Below, piece after piece: positions 43,431-51,376 of a DNA stretch of 64,000 bases (positions within the stretch are counted from its first letter, which is position 1; every line of letters begins with the position of its first letter). The DNA lies in contig DASYKU010000044.1 of assembly GCA_035995165.1 (NCBI GenBank), forward strand, positions 1-64,000, written 5' to 3'. The DNA comes from Mycobacteriales bacterium. GTDB lineage: Bacteria > Actinomycetota > Actinomycetes > Mycobacteriales > CADCTP01. A model generated the notes under the pieces. It saw only the letters and a program-made list of their open reading frames with translations. It ran no database searches and was not told the DNA's origin. Position numbers and translations under genes: made by a program.

Positions 43431-46037
43431 CTAGGGGAAGCTGACGATGTTCACCGGGATGGTCGACGTCCCCTGCGCCGCCGCACCGGTGTTGTTGATG
43501 ACGTGGTCGATGACGCCGACGCCACCGAGGGAGACGGTGAGCAGGTCGTGGAAGCGGACGCCGGCGTTCACCGGTGTCTCGAACCCGCGGTCGGCGTGCA
43601 CGGCCGGGTTGGTCTGGAAGAAGCAGTAGCTGCCGAGCCCCCAGGCCTCATGGCTGGTCACGGTGTCCGCGACCTTGTAGGCGGCGTACCCGAGTGCCCC
43701 GGTCCGCCAGGTCGCGTTGTCCGGCGGGTCGTACGGCAGCTCGTTCTGGAAGAAGTACGTCCGCCCGCCGTTGCCGTTCCAGGTCACCTCGTACTTCTGG
43801 TAGTGCTCGACGAACAGCCCGTACGCCGTGACGTTCTGGCCGTTGACGATGAGCCCCTGGTCCGCGGTGTTCACGGTCCAGCCGATGCCGGCGCCGTGGT
43901 CCGCCCGCCAGGCCCAGATGTGGTCGATGATCACGTTGCTGGAGTTGACCAGCAGGCTGGTCGTGGCCTTGCCGGCGATCCGGCCGCCGATCCGGAAGAA
44001 CACGTCCTGGACCGTCGTCGGGTTCGCGGCGTGGGACGCGGTCGAGCCGTTCTGCCCCACCTGCAGCAGCACCGGCGAGTTGACGGTGCCGGCGTCGAAG
44101 AGCAGGCCGGCGATCTTGACACCGTCCACATCGGACACCGACATCGGGACGACGCCGCCGACCGGGACCAGGGTGGCGTAGCCGATGCCGAGCACGACCG
44201 TGTTGGCCCGGGTCACGTTGATGGTCTGGTCGACGTTGTAGATGCCGGGGGTGAAGAGCAGGTTCAGGCCCTGGGCCAGCGCCTGGTTGATGGTGGCGGC
44301 CGTGTCGGTCGGCTTGGCCACGTAGAACTGGGTCAGCGGGATGACCGTGCCCGGAGTGGCGGCGGTCAGCCAGGTCGCCCCGGCGGTGTTGGTACGCAGG
44401 TTCGGCACCAGCACCTGGAAGTTGCCGGCCGCGTCCATGAACAGGTACGGCTTCTCCCGGATCACCGGGGTGGTCGCGACCGTCGTGTAGACCGGGTTGG
44501 GGAAGCTCTGCGCCGGCGCGCCCTGGGTGCCGACGAAGACCTGGTTCCAGACGCCGTTGGTGACGCCGCCGATGGTCGAGTCGCGGGTCAGCCACTGCTG
44601 CTGGGAGAACTGGCCCTCCATGCCGGTGATCCGGCTGTCGGCGATGTAGCCGCCGGAGGCGAAGCCGAAGCCGGTCGGGGCCAGGTTGAGCTCGCCGCGG
44701 ATGTCCACCCGCCGCATCGGGGCGGCCTGCGACACCGCCCACCGGGCCGAGCCCGGGACCATGAAGTTCTCCGCCGAACGCCAGAAGTTCTGGGTCGCGT
44801 TGCCGCCGGAGGAGTTGGCGTCCACGGTGAGCCCGCCGATGTTGACGTCGTCGGGGTTGCGGCCGAGGCCCATCACCGAGGTGTTGTAGCCGACGTTGAC
44901 GTTGATGTTGTACTGGCCGGGCTTGAACAGCAGCGCGTCCCGGCGGGTGCCGAACTGGTTGGTGTCCTGGGCGGCGAAGACCGCGTCGACCGCGGCCTGC
45001 TCGGACGCGGTGGTCATCGACGGGTCGAAGATGTGCACGTTCGGACCGAGGTCACCCCCGCCGGGCAGCGGGTTGCCGGGAGGGGTGGTGGTGCCGCCGG
45101 TGGTGAACACGGCCATCTCGAACAGCGAGTAGCCGAAGGCCGACCCGCGCGCGGTGCCGTTCATCCGGACGAACCGGCCGCTGCCGTTGACGGTCAGCGT
45201 CTGCGTCCCGCCGGTCCCGGTGGTGGTGGTGAAGATCGTGGTGAACGGACCGGTCGCGGCCGGCGCGACCTGGATCTGGAACCCGCTGGCGAACGCGGCC
45301 TCCCAGGTCAGCACGACCCGGCAGACGGTCGCGGTCGCGCCCAGGTCGACCTGCAGGAACTGCGGGTCGGCGAAGGCGGAGGACCAGCGGGTGCTGCCGT
45401 TGCCGTCGAAGGCGGCGCTCGCGGGCGTCCCGGCGTTCTCGGTGGTGGACGCCGTCGCGGCGTGGTTCAGCGCCGCGTTCGTGGTGCCGCAGCCGGCCGG
45501 CGGCGTCGTGGTGCCGAACGTGCCGAAGACCTGGAATTCGAACAGCGAGTAGCCGAACTGGGAGCCGCGGGCGGTCCCGTTCATCCGGACGAAGCGGCCG
45601 GAGCCGGTGACCGGCAGCGTCTGGATGCCGCCGGTCCCGGTGGTGGTAGAGAAGATCGTGGTGAAGGGCCCAGTGGCGCCGGCTGCCGTCTGGATCTGGA
45701 AGGCCCGCCCGAAGGCGGCCTCCCACTGCAGCGTGACCTGGGTGACGGTGGCGGTCGCGCCGAGGTCGACCTGGATCCACTGCGGATCGGTGAACTGCGA
45801 GGACCAGCGGGTGCCGAGGTTGCCGTCGACGGCGGCCGACGCCGGGTTCGCGGCGGCGTTCTCGGTGCTCGACGCGGTGGCCGGCTTGCCCTGCGAGATC
45901 AGCGGGTCGGCGGCCGAGGCCGAGCCCGGCAGCAGGACGACGGCGGCGGTCGCCGCGACGGTGACGGCCGCGATGCCCGCGGCCAGCAACGACCGCAGCC
46001 GGCCAGGGCCGCGGGCGCTCGTACGGAGGGTGGACAT
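43431..46037 (-). CDS. Secreted protein: two F5/8C modules plus right-handed beta-helix domain
   Basis: 868 residues: signal peptide (about 1-40), two discoidin modules (about 45-175 and 190-325), a short Gly/Pro/Thr linker and a beta-helix domain of about 520 residues that is a paralogue of the mature protein at 18591-20447 (shared GPNVHIFDPSM, FKPGQYN, GLGRNPDDV, QAAPMRRVDI, QDVFFRIGG, WAWRADHGAGIGWTVNTAD, EHYQKYEVTW, YFFQNELPYDPP). No catalytic residues can be assigned. Discoidin modules probably bind the polysaccharide. ATG at 46037 is preceded by AAGGAGAG. Confidence 0.8.
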   Translation of the reverse strand: MSTLRTSARGPGRLRSLLAAGIAAVTVAATAAVVLLPGSASAADPLISQGKPATASSTENAAANPASAAVDGNLGTRWSSQFTDPQWIQVDLGATATVTQVTLQWEAAFGRAFQIQTAAGATGPFTTIFSTTTGTGGIQTLPVTGSGRFVRMNGTARGSQFGYSLFEFQVFGTFGTTTPPAGCGTTNAALNHAATASTTENAGTPASAAFDGNGSTRWSSAFADPQFLQVDLGATATVCRVVLTWEAAFASGFQIQVAPAATGPFTTIFTTTTGTGGTQTLTVNGSGRFVRMNGTARGSAFGYSLFEMAVFTTGGTTTPPGNPLPGGGDLGPNVHIFDPSMTTASEQAAVDAVFAAQDTNQFGTRRDALLFKPGQYNINVNVGYNTSVMGLGRNPDDVNIGGLTVDANSSGGNATQNFWRSAENFMVPGSARWAVSQAAPMRRVDIRGELNLAPTGFGFASGGYIADSRITGMEGQFSQQQWLTRDSTIGGVTNGVWNQVFVGTQGAPAQSFPNPVYTTVATTPVIREKPYLFMDAAGNFQVLVPNLRTNTAGATWLTAATPGTVIPLTQFYVAKPTDTAATINQALAQGLNLLFTPGIYNVDQTINVTRANTVVLGIGYATLVPVGGVVPMSVSDVDGVKIAGLLFDAGTVNSPVLLQVGQNGSTASHAANPTTVQDVFFRIGGRIAGKATTSLLVNSSNVIIDHIWAWRADHGAGIGWTVNTADQGLIVNGQNVTAYGLFVEHYQKYEVTWNGNGGRTYFFQNELPYDPPDNATWRTGALGYAAYKVADTVTSHEAWGLGSYCFFQTNPAVHADRGFETPVNAGVRFHDLLTVSLGGVGVIDHVINNTGAAAQGTSTIPVNIVSFP

Positions 46038-46075
46038 GGCTCTCCTTGGGTGGGAGGGACACCGACAGGATTGGG

Positions 46076-46108
46076 GGTCCGACCGCGGCGGCGGTCCGCG
46101 GCCGGACC
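46076..46108 (-). terminator. Hairpin terminator after the GH3 gene
   Basis: A 13-bp stem with one G-U pair: plus-strand GGTCCGACCGCGG (46076-46088) and CCGCGGCCGGACC (46096-46108), 7-nt loop. It is followed toward the GH3 gene by two copies of CACTGTGGACGGT in tandem (46112-46138). Confidence 0.7.
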
Positions 46109-46139
46109 GGTCACTGTGGACGGTCACTGTGGACGGTGG

Positions 46140-49016
46140 TCAGGAGAACGCCGTCAGTTCCGCGATCGACCACCAGAACGTCGAGCTCCCGGTCTGCACG
46201 ATCCGCACGTACCGGGCCGTGCGGGCCGGGAAGCTCACCGTCACCACCGCGGCGGTGCCGGTCCCGGTCGCGACCGGGGTGCCGAAGTTCACGCCGTCGG
46301 TGGACGTGAACACCTGGTAGCCGCGGGCGAAGTCGCTCGCCGAGCCCGCGGAGTCCATCACGATCCGGCTGATGCTCCGCGGCGCGGCCATGTCGACGGT
46401 CAGCGTCTGCCCGTTCGCCATCGGTGTGCCGGTGCTCCACCGGGTGGCCGCGTTGCCGTCGAACAGGTTCGCCGGGACGTCGCCGGAGCTGGGCGTGGAC
46501 GTCGCCGTCCAGCCCGTACGGGGGAGCGGCTGGCTGGTGCCGCCGCCGATCGTGACCGAGCCGGTCAGCCGGACGTCCCGGGAGGAGGCGCCGACGAAGA
46601 CCTGGTTCACCCCGGCCGCGGTGGTCCAGCCGTTGTTCCAGAACTGGAAGCTGCGCGCGTCCAGCGGGATCGTCACGTGCTGGGACAGGCCCGGCGCGAG
46701 CGTCACCTTGGTGAAGCCGCGCAGGTTCTTCGGCGGCTCACCGGTGCTGGCGGGCTGCCCGACGTACACCTGCGGGGTCTCGGTGCCGGTCCGGGGCCCG
46801 GTGTTGGTCACGTCGAAGCCGACCGTCACGATCCCGCTCGCGTCCGGCGCGGACACGGTCAGGTTCGCGTAGCCGAAGGACGTGTACGACAACCCGAAGC
46901 CGAACGGGAACAGCGGGGTCCGCGCGGTCGCGTCGTACCAGCGGTAGCCGACGTCGATGCCCTCCGAGTACTGCACGGTGCCGGCCGTGCCCGGGAACTG
47001 GGCCGCGGTGGCGGCCGGCACGTCGGCCAGCGACTGCGGGAACGTGACCGGCAGCCGGCCGGAGAAGTTCACGTCGCCGAACAGCAACCGGGCCAGCGCC
47101 GTGCCGTACTCCTGGCCCGGGTACCAGGCCTCGACGATGCCGCGGACCGCGGCGGCCCAGGGCATCGCGACCGCGGAGCCGCTGTTGACCACGACCACCG
47201 TGTTGGGGTTGGCCGCGGCCACGTCGGCGACGAGCTGGTTCTGCGCCGCCGACAGGGAGATGTTCGCCAGGTCCGAGCCCTCGGACTCGAAGTTGTTGAC
47301 CACCACGACGGCCAGGTCGCTGGTCGCCGCCGTGCTGACGGCCTGGTCGTGCAGGGTCTGGCCGGGCGGCTGCCAGCCGAAGGTCACGTTGCTGGCCCCG
47401 CCGGCCTGGAAGTAGTCGATCTCGATCGGCACGGTCTGGCCGGCGGTCAGCGCGATGCTGCCGGTCCGGGTCGTGCTGCCCTGGTTGAAGAAGTTGTTGA
47501 TGACCTGGGTGTTGTTCACGAACAGCCGGCTACCGTCGTCGCTGGTCAGCGAGAACTGGTACGTCCCGGTGGTCGGCGCCCGCAGCGTCCCGGTCCACTT
47601 GGCCGACCAGTTGGTCGCGGTGACGCCCGGCTGCGGGGAGGCGCCGCCGAACATGAAGTCGATGCTCGAGTCGGTCCGGGTCGCCACCGGCGCTCCGGTC
47701 AGCGTGGTGTTGTTGAAGAACTGGGTCGTGAAGGCGCCGGTGAAGGCGGGCAGCGCACCGCTCGCGGACGGGGCGCCCTGGGCGTACCGGACGGTGACGC
47801 CGGCCGGGGCGCGGGCGGTGAGGCCCTGCACCGGGGTGACCAGCCGGGAGGCGTTGACCGCGGCGCTGCCGCCGCCCTGCGGCATCGCGTCCGGACCGGC
47901 ACCGGGCCCGACGACCGCGATCGAGTGCACGGCCGGGGCGACCGGCAGCACCGGGCCGGCGTTCTTCAGCAGCACCGAGCCCTGCTCGGCGATCTGCTGC
48001 GCGGTGGCCTGGTGCGCGGCCGTGGTCACGACCGCGCCGGTGGTCCCGGTCTGGGCCCGGTCGAACAGGCCCAGCCGGAACATCTGGGTGAGGATCCGGC
48101 GCACCTTGTCGTCCACTGTGGACTGGGCGACGGAGCCGTTCTGTACGGCGGTCTTCAGTGCGGCGCCGAAGAAGTCGGCGCCGGGCATCTCCATGTCCAG
48201 CCCGTTGTTCGCGGACGCGACGGTGGAGTGGGTGGCGCCCCAGTCGGCGGTGACGAAGCCCGGGAAGGCCAGGTCGCCCTTGAGGATCCCGTTCAGCAGC
48301 GGCCCGTTCTCGCAGGCGAACGGCCCGTTGATCGCCGAGTACGAGCACATCGCCGAGGCCGCCTGCCCGGACGTGATCGCGGTCTCGAACGCGGGCAGGT
48401 AGATCTCCCGCTCGGCCCGGGCCGAGACGATCGCGTTGTCGGCCGGGGAGTTGCGGCTGGTCTCCTGGTTGTAGACCGCGTAGTGCTTCACCTGGGCCAG
48501 CGGGCCCTGGCCCTGGATGCCGGTGATGTCGGCCGCGCCGACCTGCCCGGCCAGGTACGGGTCCTCGCCGAAGGACTCGAACGCCCGGCCCCAGCGGGGA
48601 TCGCGCACGATGTTCACGGTCGGCGCGAGCACGACGTTCGTGCCCTTGCCCCACTGCTCGGAGCCCAGCACCGCGCCGTACTGGCGCATCGCGTCGACGT
48701 CGAACGTGGCCGCGCCGGCCACCGGCGCCGGCAGCTGGGTGACCCCGGTCAGGCCGTCGCCGACGCCGACCGGGCCGTCCTGCAGGTGGATCGGCGGGAT
48801 GCCGAGCCGGGTGTTGGCGGGCACGCAGCCGACGTAGCCGCAGTTGCCGCCGCCGTGCAGCTCGGCGATCTTCTCGTCCAGCGTCATCTGGGCCAGCAGC
48901 GCGTTGGCCCGGTCCACCGGTGCCAGCGCCGCGTCGGCCCAGGGGCGCACGTCGGCGTGGGCGGGAGCCGCCGGCAGGAGCAGGAGGGCGGCGACGGCCG
49001 CCAGCGCGGCCCTCAC
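46140..49016 (-). CDS. Secreted GH3 beta-glucosidase with PA14, fibronectin-III-like and F5/8C domains
   Basis: 958 residues. Signal peptide (1-21), GH3 N-terminal barrel with nucleophile Asp258 in FVTADWGATHS and substrate-binding KHYAVYNQE, GH3 C-terminal domain interrupted by a PA14 insertion (about residues 410-560, RAPTTGTYQFSLTSDDGSRL), fibronectin-III-like domain (FGLSYTSFGYANLTVS, NTGPRTGTETPQVYVGQPA), and a C-terminal discoidin module of a different subtype (about 820-958). It releases glucose from beta-glucans or oligosaccharides outside the cell. GTG at 49016 overlaps the stop of the GH16 gene (GTGA), so both are made together. Confidence 0.92.
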   Translation of the reverse strand: MRAALAAVAALLLLPAAPAHADVRPWADAALAPVDRANALLAQMTLDEKIAELHGGGNCGYVGCVPANTRLGIPPIHLQDGPVGVGDGLTGVTQLPAPVAGAATFDVDAMRQYGAVLGSEQWGKGTNVVLAPTVNIVRDPRWGRAFESFGEDPYLAGQVGAADITGIQGQGPLAQVKHYAVYNQETSRNSPADNAIVSARAEREIYLPAFETAITSGQAASAMCSYSAINGPFACENGPLLNGILKGDLAFPGFVTADWGATHSTVASANNGLDMEMPGADFFGAALKTAVQNGSVAQSTVDDKVRRILTQMFRLGLFDRAQTGTTGAVVTTAAHQATAQQIAEQGSVLLKNAGPVLPVAPAVHSIAVVGPGAGPDAMPQGGGSAAVNASRLVTPVQGLTARAPAGVTVRYAQGAPSASGALPAFTGAFTTQFFNNTTLTGAPVATRTDSSIDFMFGGASPQPGVTATNWSAKWTGTLRAPTTGTYQFSLTSDDGSRLFVNNTQVINNFFNQGSTTRTGSIALTAGQTVPIEIDYFQAGGASNVTFGWQPPGQTLHDQAVSTAATSDLAVVVVNNFESEGSDLANISLSAAQNQLVADVAAANPNTVVVVNSGSAVAMPWAAAVRGIVEAWYPGQEYGTALARLLFGDVNFSGRLPVTFPQSLADVPAATAAQFPGTAGTVQYSEGIDVGYRWYDATARTPLFPFGFGLSYTSFGYANLTVSAPDASGIVTVGFDVTNTGPRTGTETPQVYVGQPASTGEPPKNLRGFTKVTLAPGLSQHVTIPLDARSFQFWNNGWTTAAGVNQVFVGASSRDVRLTGSVTIGGGTSQPLPRTGWTATSTPSSGDVPANLFDGNAATRWSTGTPMANGQTLTVDMAAPRSISRIVMDSAGSASDFARGYQVFTSTDGVNFGTPVATGTGTAAVVTVSFPARTARYVRIVQTGSSTFWWSIAELTAFS

Positions 49017-51139
49017 TGGAACACCCGCACGTAGTCGACGAGCATCCGCTGCGGCATGACCGTGGTGGCGTCCGGGTTGCCCGGGAAGTCGCCGCCGACG
49101 GCGTTGTTGAGGATCACGAAGAACGGGTGGTCGTAGACCCAGGGCCCGCGGGTCGCCTCGACCTGGGCCTTGGTCAGCGTGAAGAACGGGTTGCCGTCGA
49201 CGAGGAACGTCATGTGCGCGGCGTCCCAGTCCATCCCGTACGTGTGGAACGCGGCGGCGAAGTCGCCGGTCCCGGTGAACGGCTGGCCGTCGCCGTTGCC
49301 GCCGTTGTAGGCCGGCGCGTGCAGCGTCGAGAACACCTGGTTCGGCAGCCGGCCGACGTGCTCCATCACGTCGATCTCACCCGAGGCGGGCCAGCCGACG
49401 GTGGGGAAGTTCGCCCCCAGCATCCAGAACGCCGGCCAGAGGCCCTGCGTCCCGGACACCTTGATCCGCGCCTCCACGTGCCCGTACGTGAAGCTGAACT
49501 TCCCGGCGGTGTTGATCCGGCCGGAGGTGTACTGGCACGGACCGCCGGGGCAGGCGGAGCCGGCCGTGGTCTCCCGCCGGGCCTCGATGACGAGGTTGCC
49601 GGTGCCGTCGGTGCTGGCGTTGCGGTTCGGCGTGTAGAACTCGAGCTCGTTGTTCTGGCCGCTGCCGGTCTCCGCGGTCCAGCGGGCGGTCGACGGGGTG
49701 ACCCCGGCGGCGTCGTTGAACTCGTCGTCGAAGACCATCCGGGTGGCCGGGAGGCTCACGTTCGGCGGCGGCGCGGGCGGCGCGACCGGGCTGCCGCCGG
49801 TGCCGTAGACCTGGAACTCCCAGAGCGAGTAGCCGAAGGTGGTGGCCCGGGCGGTGCCGAACATCCGGACGAACCGGCCGGTGCCGTCGACGGTCAGCGT
49901 CTCCTTGAACCCGCGGCCCGTCGTGGTCGAGAAGATCGGCGTCCAGTTCACCCCGTCCGGCGAGACCTGGATCTGGTACGCGGTGGCGAACGCCGGGTCC
50001 CACTGCAGGACGACCTTGGTCACGTGCGCGGTGGCGCCGAGGTCGACGGCGATCCAGCCCGGGTCGGTCCAGGCCGAGGTGGCCCAGCGCGAGGCCGGGT
50101 CGAAGTCCATCGCCTTGGCCGGCAGGCAGTTCGAGCACTGGCCGTCGTTCTGCGCGGAGGACGCGGTGGCCGGCTTGCCGAAGGACAGCGGGATCTCGGT
50201 GCCGGTCGGCGGCGGGGTCGTGGTGCCGCCGGTGGTCCGGACCTGGAACTCGAACAGCGAGTAGCCGAAGGCGGTGGCGCGGGCGGTCCCGTTCATCCGG
50301 ACATACCGGCCGGTGCCGGTCACGGGCAGGGTCTGGGTGCCGCCGGTGCCGGTGGTGGTCGAGAAGATCGTGGTGAACGGGCCGCCCGGGGCGGTCGCGG
50401 TCTGGATCTGGAAGCCGCGGGCGAACGCCGCCTCCCACTGCAGCACGACCTGGCAGACCGTGGCGGACGCGCCCAGATCCACCTGCAGCCACTGCGGGTC
50501 GGCGAAGGCCGAGGACCAGCGGGTGGTGCCGTTGCCGTCGACCGCGGCGCTCGCGGGCGTGCCGGCGTTCTCGGTGCTGGAGGCGGTCGCGGGCCGGTTC
50601 AGCGCGGCGTCGGCGGTGCCGCAGCTGCCGGCCGTCCCCATCGTCCCGAACACCTGGAACTCGAAGAGCGAGTAGCCGAACTGGGTCGCGCGGGCGGTGC
50701 CGAGCACCCGGACGTACCGGCCGGTGCCGGTGACCGGGAGGGTCTGGCTGCCGCCGGTGCCGGTGGTGGTCGAGAAGACGGTGGTCCAGCCGACCGCGTC
50801 CGCGCTGGTCTGGAGCTGGAACGCGCGTGCGAACGCGGCCTCCCAGGTCAGCGAGACCTGGCTGATCGTCGCGGTCGCGCCGAGATCCACCTGGAGCCAC
50901 TGGGGGTCGGCCGCGGCCGAGGACCAGCGCGTGCCGGTGTTGCCGTCCACCGCGGCGCTCGCGGGGAAGGCCGCGTTCTCGGTGGAGGACGCCGTGGCCG
51001 GTCTCCCCTGCGAGAGCAGCGGGTCGACGGCGCCCGCGGCCGGGGTCAGCGCGGGCAGGCCGAGCACGGCCGCCGCCAGGACCAGGAGCAGGAGCACGGC
51101 GCGGGGAATCCGCCCGCGCGGAACGACTCGGAGAACCAT
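49013..51139 (-). CDS. Secreted GH16 beta-glucanase (laminarinase type) with three N-terminal F5/8C modules
   Basis: 708 residues: signal peptide (about 1-38), discoidin modules at about 40-170, 180-310 and 325-460, and a GH16 domain to the end. The catalytic motif GEIDVMEH places nucleophile Glu588, Asp590 and acid/base Glu593. WPAFWMLG and the VDYVRVFQ ending are typical of endo-beta-1,3-glucanases. The third discoidin module contains a Cys pair (CSNC) and is a different subtype. ATG at 51139 gives a clean signal peptide. It is first in the GH16-GH3 operon, with a candidate ROK site 66-85 bp upstream. Confidence 0.92.
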   Translation of the reverse strand: MVLRVVPRGRIPRAVLLLLVLAAAVLGLPALTPAAGAVDPLLSQGRPATASSTENAAFPASAAVDGNTGTRWSSAAADPQWLQVDLGATATISQVSLTWEAAFARAFQLQTSADAVGWTTVFSTTTGTGGSQTLPVTGTGRYVRVLGTARATQFGYSLFEFQVFGTMGTAGSCGTADAALNRPATASSTENAGTPASAAVDGNGTTRWSSAFADPQWLQVDLGASATVCQVVLQWEAAFARGFQIQTATAPGGPFTTIFSTTTGTGGTQTLPVTGTGRYVRMNGTARATAFGYSLFEFQVRTTGGTTTPPPTGTEIPLSFGKPATASSAQNDGQCSNCLPAKAMDFDPASRWATSAWTDPGWIAVDLGATAHVTKVVLQWDPAFATAYQIQVSPDGVNWTPIFSTTTGRGFKETLTVDGTGRFVRMFGTARATTFGYSLWEFQVYGTGGSPVAPPAPPPNVSLPATRMVFDDEFNDAAGVTPSTARWTAETGSGQNNELEFYTPNRNASTDGTGNLVIEARRETTAGSACPGGPCQYTSGRINTAGKFSFTYGHVEARIKVSGTQGLWPAFWMLGANFPTVGWPASGEIDVMEHVGRLPNQVFSTLHAPAYNGGNGDGQPFTGTGDFAAAFHTYGMDWDAAHMTFLVDGNPFFTLTKAQVEATRGPWVYDHPFFVILNNAVGGDFPGNPDATTVMPQRMLVDYVRVFQ

Positions 51140-51204
51140 GCGACTCCGCCTTCCGGATGCGAAAGGTCTGCCGCCGCCGCCGTACGGCCGCAATTCTCAG
51201 TGCT

Positions 51205-51224
51205 TATTTCAAGGCATGATTTAA
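51205..51224. promoter_or_regulatory. Candidate ROK operator upstream of the GH16-GH3 operon
   Basis: TATTTCAAGGCATGATTTAA lies 66-85 bp upstream of the GH16 start in an AT-rich patch. It matches the motif at 40591-40610 in reverse complement at both ends, with a variable 5-bp centre. Confidence 0.5.
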
Positions 51225-51376
51225 CGCAGGCTTCACGGCGGTCGTCAAGACGTCGACAGGCGTCGAGTGACCCGTTCCGGCTAGTCCGAATGTCCGACTC
51301 GTACGGCCTTACGGGGGAACGCTCCTGGGTCAGGCGGCGTCAGGGCAGAATGGACGGCCGGGTTTCAGGAGGCGCG

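Noticed and set aside
43371-49034. 1887-codon plus-strand frame opposite the beta-helix and GH3 genes
   Set aside because: It is a shadow of the minus-strand genes, which have signal peptides, catalytic motifs and terminators.
51225-51376. Rifampicin-associated element upstream of the HelR-like gene
   Set aside because: I looked for the GGGGCTTGC-type inverted repeat and did not find it, so no rifampicin control is claimed.
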